Shown here one piece after another: positions 19,048-25,865 of a DNA stretch of 48,328 bases (position 1 is the stretch's first letter; every line of letters starts with the position of its first letter). Origin of the DNA: Rosenbergiella metrosideri (lineage in GTDB: Bacteria > Pseudomonadota > Gammaproteobacteria > Enterobacterales > Enterobacteriaceae); contig NZ_JALBCV010000021.1 of the NCBI RefSeq assembly GCF_022602565.1, forward strand, positions 1 through 48,328, written 5' to 3'. A program made the translations under genes and the position numbers. The notes under the pieces were generated by a model that saw nothing but the letters and a program-made list of their open reading frames with translations, was not told where the DNA came from and ran no database searches.

Positions 19048-20634
19048 TTAATAACCGGCAGCACTGCCGTTACTGCGAGGATCGCTAGCGCCTTCTACCA
19101 GTCCATTAGGATGGCGGACAATTGCGCCAGCATGACCAGTGGCTTCGCTCCAAGCCTCGAGTCTTTCGGTACGGTGACCTAGTGCCTTAAGTCCTTGATA
19201 GGTCGCCTCGCTGAAGCGCGACTCGAGTTTCAATGAATCAGAGGCATTACCCCATGTTCTACCCAGTAACCAGCGAGGGGCACTAATGGCTTCTTGCAGT
19301 GGATACTGCTGTTGCACGTAACGCGTAAAGAGTGTCGCTTGCGTTTGGGGTTGCCCATCCCCCCCCATTGAGCCATACACTAAGGTTCGGCCATCCTCCA
19401 ATTTAGCGGCTGCTGGGTTTAGCGTGTGGAAAGGGTACTTTCTCGGGGCGAGGCAGCGAGGATGACCAATTTCTAAGCTAAAGGCTGCACCCCGGTTTTG
19501 CCACAGAATACCTGTATCGGGAATGACCACACCGCTGCCAAATTCATGGTAAATACTTTGAATAAAGGAGACCGAATACCCCATTTTATCGGTGACCCCC
19601 ATCCATACGGTATCACCCGGGAGCAGAGGTTCGCCCCAAGGTGCCGCCTGTTCGGTATTCAATTGCTGGCTTAACGTATCCAAATGCGAGGTGTTAAGCA
19701 GTTGTTGTAGATCAAGGGTGATCTCTTTGGGATCTGTGAGGTGCTCATCACGAAGGGTAAACGCCAACTTCGTCGCTTCCACGATGCGATGGATAGTCTC
19801 AATTTCATCACACTGTTCGAGGTTGAAGCGATCAAGAATTCCGAGAATGGCTAGTGAAACGAGGCCTTGTGTGGGCGGTGCGAGGTTATAAAGTGTCCCG
19901 CGGGAGTGTTTTACACTGAGCGGGCTTTTAAACTTTGCCTGATGGTCAATAAGATCTTGTTCGGTGATCGGCATCCCTATCTCGGCCATCCCCGCGGCGA
20001 TTTTTTTGCCGAGTGTTCCGCGATAAAAGCTGTCTAATCCCTCATTGGCGAGCAATGTTAAGCTATGCGCTAAATCAGGCTGACGTAAACACTCCCCCGC
20101 CAATGGTGCACGTTTTTCCGGCAGATAAATATCGCTAAATCCAGGTAAGTGAGCCAGCTCACCCGCTTTGCTCTTTGTCGCTTCGGCCTGTGAGGCGGTA
20201 ACAGGGATACCGGATTCAGCATAATGAATCGCATCAGCAAGTAATGTGGTCAATGGCAGAGGCTGTGCAAAGTGCTGTGCGGCGTAGTCTAACGCAAGTT
20301 GCCAACCACTGACTGTTCCGGCGACGGTTAACGCTGCCTGTGGACCCCGGAAAGGAATGGTCGTTTGAGGATGATAGCGCTGGAGAGTGGCTAAGGATCC
20401 TGCTGCACCACTTGCATCAATCGCAATGGGCTCGCCCTCGGGGGGGACGATTAACCAAAACCCATCACCCCCTAATCCATTCATATGAGGGTAAACGACC
20501 GCAATTGTTGCGGCAGCAGCAACCATGGCTTCAATGGCATTGCCTCCTTGGCGTAAAATCGCTAAAGCACTGCTGCTCGCCAAGTGATGGGGGGTGACCG
20601 CCATACCATTTGGCGCTAAATTGCTTTGAATCAT
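19048..20634 (-). CDS. hpxW: oxamate amidohydrolase HpxW (gamma-glutamyltransferase fold)
   Basis: Ntn-hydrolase of 528 residues that in Klebsiella hydrolyses oxamate to oxalate and ammonia. It is made as a precursor and cleaves itself before a threonine. The probable nucleophile is Thr342 in LLPGDTVWMGVTD, which fits the fold position of the gamma-glutamyltransferase threonine. Other family blocks are GGNAIEAMVAAAATIAVVYPHMNGLGGDGFW near 30-60 and GSMGGDGQPQTQ in the small subunit. No signal peptide is seen, so it is cytoplasmic, unlike E. coli Ggt. First gene of hpxWXYZ, behind a sigma-54 promoter, divergent from hpxU. The ribosome site is weak. Confidence 0.88.
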   Translation of the reverse strand: MIQSNLAPNGMAVTPHHLASSSALAILRQGGNAIEAMVAAAATIAVVYPHMNGLGGDGFWLIVPPEGEPIAIDASGAAGSLATLQRYHPQTTIPFRGPQAALTVAGTVSGWQLALDYAAQHFAQPLPLTTLLADAIHYAESGIPVTASQAEATKSKAGELAHLPGFSDIYLPEKRAPLAGECLRQPDLAHSLTLLANEGLDSFYRGTLGKKIAAGMAEIGMPITEQDLIDHQAKFKSPLSVKHSRGTLYNLAPPTQGLVSLAILGILDRFNLEQCDEIETIHRIVEATKLAFTLRDEHLTDPKEITLDLQQLLNTSHLDTLSQQLNTEQAAPWGEPLLPGDTVWMGVTDKMGYSVSFIQSIYHEFGSGVVIPDTGILWQNRGAAFSLEIGHPRCLAPRKYPFHTLNPAAAKLEDGRTLVYGSMGGDGQPQTQATLFTRYVQQQYPLQEAISAPRWLLGRTWGNASDSLKLESRFSEATYQGLKALGHRTERLEAWSEATGHAGAIVRHPNGLVEGASDPRSNGSAAGY

Positions 20635-20669
20635 TATTGTCTATCCACGTAGGGCAAAGAGATTGACCA

Positions 20670-20685
20670 AGCAAATTTTGTACCG
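20670..20685 (-). promoter_or_regulatory. sigma-54 (-24/-12) promoter of hpxWXYZ
   Basis: On the minus strand CGGTACAAAATTTGCT: the essential GG and GC are ten bases apart and the -12 element TTGCT is perfect. Two positions of the -24 element deviate (C for T, T for C). The start site would lie about 25 bases before the hpxW ATG. Confidence 0.7.
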
Positions 20686-20688
20686 AGA

Positions 20689-20704
20689 TGAAAAAAAAAT
20701 TTCA
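20689..20704. promoter_or_regulatory. candidate HpxU operator
   Basis: Inverted repeat TGAAA-N6-TTTCA in the divergent hpxW-hpxU spacer, directly upstream of the hpxW sigma-54 promoter. RpiR-type regulators often bind such dyads next to their own gene. The spacer is an A run, so the symmetry could be by chance. Confidence 0.35.
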
Positions 20705-20756
20705 GAGTGGTCTAAATCCTGCTTAATACAGTGAAATGTTTGTTACAGGAGTGAAG

Positions 20757-21596
20757 ATGACGCCTTTAAATCAGCGATTGGCAAGCCATTATGAGAGCCT
20801 GACGCCACAAGAAAAGCGTGTGGCGGATTTTATTGTCGATCATTTTGATGATTTGATCAGCTATAACAGTGCGGAGCTTGCACGGGTCAGCGGCGTGTCT
20901 AAAGCGACGGTGAGCCGGTTATTTAAACGGCTTGGTTACGAGAAATATAAGGATATGTACGAGGAGCTGCGTCTTTTACGACAAAGCGGTATGCCATTAA
21001 CGGAACCGAGAGATATAGTGCACGGCGATACCTTGCTCGCCAGGCACTATAAACAAGAGATGGCAAACCTGCTCCATTGGACAACGCTTCTCAACACACA
21101 AGAATTTTCGTCGGCCATACAGGCCCTTAATCAGGCTCGGCAAGTGGGGATCATTGGGTACCGAAATGCCTATCCGGTTGCGTTACATCTGCGTGCGCAA
21201 TTGATTCAAGCCAGAGCACAAGTCAGCCTCTTTCCGACACCTGGGCAGACACTTTCTGAAGAGCTGGTGGACTATGGCCCGCACGATGTGGTGGTAGTGA
21301 TTGCTTTTAGACGTCGGCCAGCGGTGATAAAAAAATTACTCCAGCAGTTACAACGTCAACAAGTGCCAGTAATAACCCTTTCCGAGCCGCAGGCGTTAAG
21401 TATCCAAGGATTAGCCACTTGGCAATTTGCGACGCCACTGGAAAGCGTTTCTGCTTTCGATTGTTACAGTGCGGCGATGAGCTTTGTAACATTGATGGCA
21501 AATTCACTGCTGCATTCGACGTTAGAGACTGGACGGCAACGTATTCATAAAATAGCGGAAAGCTATCAGCATCTCGAAGAGCTTGAACAACGTTAA
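20757..21596 (+). CDS. hpxU: MurR/RpiR-family regulator of the hpx genes
   Basis: Transcription factor with an N-terminal helix-turn-helix (about residues 10-75: LTPQEKRVADFIVDHFDDLI, ELARVSGVSKATVSRLFKRLGYEKYKD) and a C-terminal SIS domain (about 120-260) for a small ligand. It has 279 residues from ATG 20757, which has AGGAG five bases before it. An ATG at 20736 would add seven residues but lacks such a site. Klebsiella hpx clusters have an RpiR regulator in the same place (HpxU). The ligand is unknown; a pathway intermediate such as oxalurate is a guess. A separate gene from hpxJ, with 164 bases between. Confidence 0.82.
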   Translation: MTPLNQRLASHYESLTPQEKRVADFIVDHFDDLISYNSAELARVSGVSKATVSRLFKRLGYEKYKDMYEELRLLRQSGMPLTEPRDIVHGDTLLARHYKQEMANLLHWTTLLNTQEFSSAIQALNQARQVGIIGYRNAYPVALHLRAQLIQARAQVSLFPTPGQTLSEELVDYGPHDVVVVIAFRRRPAVIKKLLQQLQRQQVPVITLSEPQALSIQGLATWQFATPLESVSAFDCYSAAMSFVTLMANSLLHSTLETGRQRIHKIAESYQHLEELEQR

Positions 21597-21599
21597 TGG

Positions 21600-21634
21600 G
21601 GCACCATAAGAGTGCGGTGCATTATCTTGGTGCA
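21600..21634 (+). promoter_or_regulatory. two tandem NtrC-type enhancer sites upstream of hpxJ
   Basis: The NtrC consensus is TGCACC-N5-GGTGCA. Site 1 at 21600-21616 reads GGCACC-ATAAG-AGTGCG; site 2 at 21618-21634 reads TGCATT-ATCTT-GGTGCA. They lie about 90-125 bases upstream of the start site predicted from the sigma-54 promoter, the usual distance for an enhancer. Confidence 0.7.
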
Positions 21635-21697
21635 CGCCGCTCATCCTAGAGTGATCGCCAAGCTCAGCCAGTGCTGACATTTTATGCCTACATTCTC

Positions 21698-21713
21698 TGG
21701 CACAATTGTTGCA
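21698..21713 (+). promoter_or_regulatory. sigma-54 (-24/-12) promoter of hpxJKQT
   Basis: TGGCACAATTGTTGCA is a complete match to the sigma-54 consensus, GG and GC ten bases apart. Transcription would begin near 21724, about 37 bases before the hpxJ ATG. Confidence 0.88.
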
Positions 21714-21760
21714 GTGTTTCTCAATAAGAATTTTTTGTTTCAATCACCAAGGACTCGCAC

Positions 21761-23005
21761 ATGGATATTTCTTCTTTTTCTCAAATCAATCCACCCCCAC
21801 GTTTACTGATGGGGCCTGGCCCGATCAATGCGGATCCCCGTGTACTGCGTGCAATGTCGAGTCAACTTATTGGCCAGTATGACCCGGCGATGACGGATTA
21901 TATGAATCAGGTCATGGCACTTTATCGAGGGGTATTTGCTACCCAGAATCAGTGGACGCTGCTGGTGGATGGGACATCCCGTGCGGGAATCGAGGCAATC
22001 CTTGTTTCAACGATTCGTCCCGGCGATAAAGTCTTGGTGCCAGTTTTTGGTCGATTTGGCCATTTGTTATGTGAAATTGCACGCCGCTGCCGTGCTGAGG
22101 TCCATACCATTGAGGTGCCTTGGGGAGAGGTGTTTGGCCCTGAACAAATCGAAGAAGCGATTAAAAAAGTAAAACCGCGCTTATTGCTGACCGTGCAGGG
22201 CGATACCTCGACCACGATGTTACAGCCTTTGGAGCAGCTTGGGGAAATCTGCCGTCGTCATGGGGTATTACTGTATACCGATGCGACCGCCTCACTGGCC
22301 GGCAATCCTTTAGAAACCGATGCATGGGGAATTGATGCGGTGTCGGCGGGTATGCAAAAATGCCTATGCGGTCCTTCGGGGACGTCGCCCATTACCTTAA
22401 GCGATCGTATCGTTGAAGAGATCCGTAAGCGTAAGTGTGTCGAGGAAGGGATTCGTACGGCTCAGCACCAGCAAGGCGATGACGAGATGATTTATTCGAA
22501 TTATTTCGATCTCGCCATGGTGCTCGATTATTGGGGGCCAGAACGACTCAACCACCATACCGAAGCGACCAGTGCGTTATTTGGGGCTTATGAGGCTGCA
22601 CGTCTTATCTTGGAGGAAGGGCTAGAAGCGGGAATCGCGCGACATAAACTCCACGGTGATGCCATGCTAAAAGGTGTACAAGCGATGGGATTACGAGTAT
22701 TCGGTGATATTCAACACAAGATGAATAATGTCTTAGGGGTCTATATCCCCTCTGGCGTGGTGGGTGACGAGGTTCGCCATTTGATGCTTCATGATTTTGG
22801 GATTGAAATTGGCACCTCTTTTGGCCCGCTACACGGTAAAGTATGGCGTATTGGTACGATGGGGTATAACGCACGCAAAAGCTGTGTGATGCAGACTCTG
22901 ACCGCGTTAGAAGCCGTGCTGAATCATGTCGGTTTCAAGACCGTGCAAGGGGCGGCGCTTCAAGCCGCTTGGGACCATTATCTAGCGGTGGATGCCCATG
23001 CTTAA
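21761..23005 (+). CDS. hpxJ: ureidoglycine aminotransferase HpxJ
   Basis: PLP enzyme of the alanine-glyoxylate aminotransferase family (PucG-like). It transfers the amino group of (S)-ureidoglycine to a keto acid such as pyruvate or glyoxylate, giving oxalurate plus an amino acid. It has 414 residues. The PLP lysine is K200 in SAGMQKCLCGPSG. The cofactor loop DGTSRAGIEA is at about 70-79 and DATASLAGNPLETDAWGID holds the PLP-ring aspartate. First of four overlapping genes hpxJ-K-Q-T, under a sigma-54 promoter. This step competes with hydrolysis of ureidoglycine and retains nitrogen as amino acid. Confidence 0.92.
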   Translation: MDISSFSQINPPPRLLMGPGPINADPRVLRAMSSQLIGQYDPAMTDYMNQVMALYRGVFATQNQWTLLVDGTSRAGIEAILVSTIRPGDKVLVPVFGRFGHLLCEIARRCRAEVHTIEVPWGEVFGPEQIEEAIKKVKPRLLLTVQGDTSTTMLQPLEQLGEICRRHGVLLYTDATASLAGNPLETDAWGIDAVSAGMQKCLCGPSGTSPITLSDRIVEEIRKRKCVEEGIRTAQHQQGDDEMIYSNYFDLAMVLDYWGPERLNHHTEATSALFGAYEAARLILEEGLEAGIARHKLHGDAMLKGVQAMGLRVFGDIQHKMNNVLGVYIPSGVVGDEVRHLMLHDFGIEIGTSFGPLHGKVWRIGTMGYNARKSCVMQTLTALEAVLNHVGFKTVQGAALQAAWDHYLAVDAHA

Positions 23006-24293
23006 TCTTATTCCAAAAGCGATGGCAGATAGCGCTGCCCAGCGCGTGATGCAGCGTTGTGACCTGTTAGCAAGTATTAGTGAAACGCAAGGCATGCTGA
23101 CGCGTGTTTATCTGTCTGACGAACATTTCCAAGCGAATCGCCAAGTTCAGCAATGGATGGAAGAGGCTGGGATGTCAGTCTGGCAAGATGAGGTGGGCAA
23201 TATCTGTGGTCGATATGAAGCTGTGACGGATGGGGCACCAGCTATACTATTAGGCTCACATCTCGATTCTGTGCGTAATGCAGGGCGTTATGATGGCCCG
23301 CTGGGTGTTTTAACGGCAATTGAAGTGGTGAGTGCGTTACGAAGCCAAAATATCCGCCTGGCTAACGCCATCGAAATCGTTGGCTTTGCCGACGAAGAAG
23401 GTACCCGTTTTGGCATTACGCTCCTAGGGAGTAAGGGGTTAACGGGGCAGTGGCCGAATGACTGGCTTGATAAGACAGATGATCAGTCGGTTAGCGTGCG
23501 AGAAGCGATGATCGCGCAACATCTCGACCCACGCAAGGTGTTACAGGCTGCTCGTCGTCCCGAATCTATTGCCGCCTATTTAGAACTTCATATTGAGCAA
23601 GGGCCTTGTCTTGAAACGGCTGATTTACCACTAGGCGTAGTCACGGCGATTAATGGTGCTCATCGTTTACACTGTCATTTTACTGGGCTTGCGGGTCATG
23701 CTGGGACAGTGCCAATGACGCAGCGTCAAGATGCACTGGTGGCGGCCGCTGAATGGATAATGGCGATCGAAAAAGAGACGACTGCGGCAGGGGGCGGATT
23801 AGTGGCCACTGTCGGGCAAATCAGTTGTTCACCGGGAGCTGTAAATGTGATCCCGGGTGAAGTCGTATTGAGCTTAGATATTCGAGGGCCAGAAGATGCC
23901 CCGTTAAGCCAGCTTTTAGAACACTTGTTGGCACATGCACAGAGTATTGCCTCCGCACGAGGCATTAGCTTCCGCGCTGAAGAGTTTTATCATATCGCGG
24001 CAACGACCTGTGATAAGCGATTACGCGAAGCCTGTACCCAAGCTGTTACCGCAGTTCAAGGGAGTGCACCGCAACTGTCAAGTGGTGCAGGGCATGATGC
24101 GATAGCTATCGCCGCACAGTGGCCGGTTGCCATGATCTTTGTGCGTTGCGAGAAAGGGATCAGTCATCATCCTGCTGAAGCTGTCACGGTGCAAGATGTG
24201 GCCGCCGGGATCCAAGCTTTTACTCAAGCGGTACAATTAACGGCCACACCTTCACGAGAATATGAAACCGATGATCTCTCTCAAGCAGTTTAA
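22992..24293 (+). CDS. hpxK: allantoate amidohydrolase HpxK
   Basis: M20-family binuclear metal hydrolase that converts allantoate to ureidoglycine, CO2 and ammonia. It has 433 residues. Metal ligands are visible: H90 in GSHLDS, D101 in GRYDGPLG, the Glu pair in FADEEGTRFG (E135/E136), His in HIEQGP and His in ISHHPAE near 394. It overlaps hpxJ by 14 bases. A second ATG at 22998 has GGTGG at a better distance and could be the true start. It takes the product of PuuE and hands ureidoglycine to HpxJ. Confidence 0.93.
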   Translation: MPMLNLIPKAMADSAAQRVMQRCDLLASISETQGMLTRVYLSDEHFQANRQVQQWMEEAGMSVWQDEVGNICGRYEAVTDGAPAILLGSHLDSVRNAGRYDGPLGVLTAIEVVSALRSQNIRLANAIEIVGFADEEGTRFGITLLGSKGLTGQWPNDWLDKTDDQSVSVREAMIAQHLDPRKVLQAARRPESIAAYLELHIEQGPCLETADLPLGVVTAINGAHRLHCHFTGLAGHAGTVPMTQRQDALVAAAEWIMAIEKETTAAGGGLVATVGQISCSPGAVNVIPGEVVLSLDIRGPEDAPLSQLLEHLLAHAQSIASARGISFRAEEFYHIAATTCDKRLREACTQAVTAVQGSAPQLSSGAGHDAIAIAAQWPVAMIFVRCEKGISHHPAEAVTVQDVAAGIQAFTQAVQLTATPSREYETDDLSQAV

Positions 24294-24768
24294 TGAAAGC
24301 GACGCACAGAGTGCACAGCAGGCTATCGCCCATTGTGTAGCAATAGAGGCCTGGCAAACTGAACTGGTTGCACATCGACCTTATCGCGATATCGCAACGT
24401 TACACAGAGTCGCTGCTGAGCTAACCGCGGGATGGGGGGAAGAGGCCCTGGCTTCGGCGCTAAAAGCGCATCCTCGTATCGGCGAACGGCCCACGGGAGA
24501 GAGCTTTGAAGCACAGGCTTCGCGTCAAGAACAAGCGGCCGTACAACAGACCGACCAACAGAGTAAAGAAGCGATTCGCTTGGGTAACTTACGCTATGAG
24601 CAGCGTTTCCAGCGAGTATTTCTAATTCGCGCTAAAGGCCGTACACCGCAAGATATTCTGGCAGCACTTGAGCAGCGTTTGCAGCTCAGTGCGGCAGAAG
24701 ATATTGAGGCCAGCCTACAACAGCTGCGTGAAATCACGGCATTACGTTTGCAGGAGGCTATTCAATGA
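24262..24768 (+). CDS. hpxQ: OHCU decarboxylase HpxQ
   Basis: Decarboxylates 2-oxo-4-hydroxy-4-carboxy-5-ureidoimidazoline to (S)-allantoin, the last step of urate oxidation. It has 168 residues, the usual size. The catalytic His is H70 in KAHPRIGER. Family blocks FNESDAQSAQQAIAHCV and NLRYEQRFQRVFLIRAKGRT are clear. Its start lies inside the end of hpxK (32-base overlap), so translational coupling is likely. An ATG nine bases later (MISLKQF) is a possible alternative start. Confidence 0.93.
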   Translation: MKPMISLKQFNESDAQSAQQAIAHCVAIEAWQTELVAHRPYRDIATLHRVAAELTAGWGEEALASALKAHPRIGERPTGESFEAQASRQEQAAVQQTDQQSKEAIRLGNLRYEQRFQRVFLIRAKGRTPQDILAALEQRLQLSAAEDIEASLQQLREITALRLQEAIQ

Positions 24769-25100
24769 GTACGATTACGACGCATATTTTAGACACCGCT
24801 TTGGGAAAACCTGCCAGCAACGTTGCCATCACCTTGGAGCAATTGACTAACGAAGGGTGGCAACAGATTGCGAGGGGGAAAACGGATAACGATGGCCGCC
24901 TAAAAACCTTAACCCCTGAGCCCATCGTGCCAGGACATTATCGATTAACCGCAGAAATTGGCGATTATTTTGCGCAAACTAATCGCCCCTCATTATACCT
25001 TACCGCCCAGATTGATTTTGTGATTACACAGACGGGAGAACACTTCCATCTTCCTTATCTTATTACTCCCAATTCGTGGTCAACCTACCGAGGAAGTTAA
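24765..25100 (+). CDS. hpxT: 5-hydroxyisourate hydrolase HpxT
   Basis: Transthyretin-related protein that hydrolyses 5-hydroxyisourate to OHCU. It has 111 residues. Hallmarks are the N-terminal THILDTALGKPASNV, the Arg in DGRLKTL, GHYRLTAEIG and the C-terminal tetrapeptide YRGS that defines the enzyme against transthyretin itself. No signal peptide, so cytoplasmic, unlike the periplasmic HiuH of E. coli. It overlaps hpxQ by four bases (ATGA) and its end overlaps yafV, convergent, by 21 bases. Confidence 0.95.
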   Translation: MSTITTHILDTALGKPASNVAITLEQLTNEGWQQIARGKTDNDGRLKTLTPEPIVPGHYRLTAEIGDYFAQTNRPSLYLTAQIDFVITQTGEHFHLPYLITPNSWSTYRGS

Positions 25101-25865
25101 GGTAAAACTGTCCGCATCCTGCCAGGCTGGAAACGCTTGGCGGTAAGCGATTGCCCGTTGACGGTCAATCGTTGTGGTGATCACTGTCGCCTCTGCGGGT
25201 AAGGCTGAGGCGATAATCTCTCCTTCAGGCGCGATGATTTGACTATCTCCTCGGTACGATAACCCATTCTCATCCTCTCCGACGCGATTACAGCCTATTA
25301 CCCAACTTTGGTTTTCGATAGCCCTCGCTAATAATAAGGCTTGCCAGTGGTTTGCACGGGCAGCAGGCCAACTTGCCACATAGATCATTAAGTCGTAATC
25401 GTTGTTGATCGTGCGCGAAAAGGCTGGGAAGCGCAGGTCATAGCAAATTTGCGGCAATATACGCCATCCACGGTATTCAATAATTTGGCGGCTGGCTCCT
25501 GGCTTATAATGCTGATGCTCGTTGGCCATCCGAAAAAGATGGCGTTTATCATAGTATGAGAAGTCACCCTGCGGGGTAACGAAATAAAAACGATTCACTG
25601 CACTGTCAGCCAGCTGGATCGCCGCACTGCCGCAGAGTGCGGTATCGTACTTCTGGGCGAGTGCTTGTAACCAACCGAGTACCCGTGCTTCACTCAGCGA
25701 TTGGGTTGCCGCTTGCATCGAAAACCCAGTGGTGAACATTTCGGGCAATACCCACAAATCGTGGTGGGCAGATTGTGCGATAAGGCGGGAAAAATGCTGG
25801 AGATTAGCGTCGCCATCCATCCAGATAATCGGTTGCTGTAATACTCCGACCGTTAAAGTTGACAT
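25080..25865 (-). CDS. yafV: omega-amidase YafV (nitrilase superfamily)
   Basis: Cuts 2-oxoglutaramate (and related 2-oxo acid amides) to 2-oxoglutarate and ammonia. It has 261 residues from ATG 25865, which has GGAG six bases before it; a longer reading from 25913 lacks support. Nitrilase triad: Glu in LPEMFTTGF, Lys in YDKRHLFRM, Cys in QICYDLRFP. It overlaps ybdL by 13 bases, so the two form one unit. The pairing with a glutamine/methionine transaminase explains its job: it pulls glutamine-driven transamination to completion. Confidence 0.93.
   Translation of the reverse strand: MSTLTVGVLQQPIIWMDGDANLQHFSRLIAQSAHHDLWVLPEMFTTGFSMQAATQSLSEARVLGWLQALAQKYDTALCGSAAIQLADSAVNRFYFVTPQGDFSYYDKRHLFRMANEHQHYKPGASRQIIEYRGWRILPQICYDLRFPAFSRTINNDYDLMIYVASWPAARANHWQALLLARAIENQSWVIGCNRVGEDENGLSYRGDSQIIAPEGEIIASALPAEATVITTTIDRQRAIAYRQAFPAWQDADSFTLTSSVG

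Noticed and set aside
20708-20722. Possible sigma-54 promoter for hpxU (TGGTCTAAATCCTGC)
   Set aside because: GG and GC are ten bases apart, but the rest of the -24 element does not match and the -12 element is CTGCT. Too weak to list.
16057-21742. Repeated octamer TTGTTNCA before puuE (16057), hpxU (20740) and hpxJ (21706, 21735)
   Set aside because: The hpxJ copy at 21706 is part of the -12 element of the sigma-54 promoter, and the others have no common spacing. It may be a weak operator half-site, but I cannot support it.
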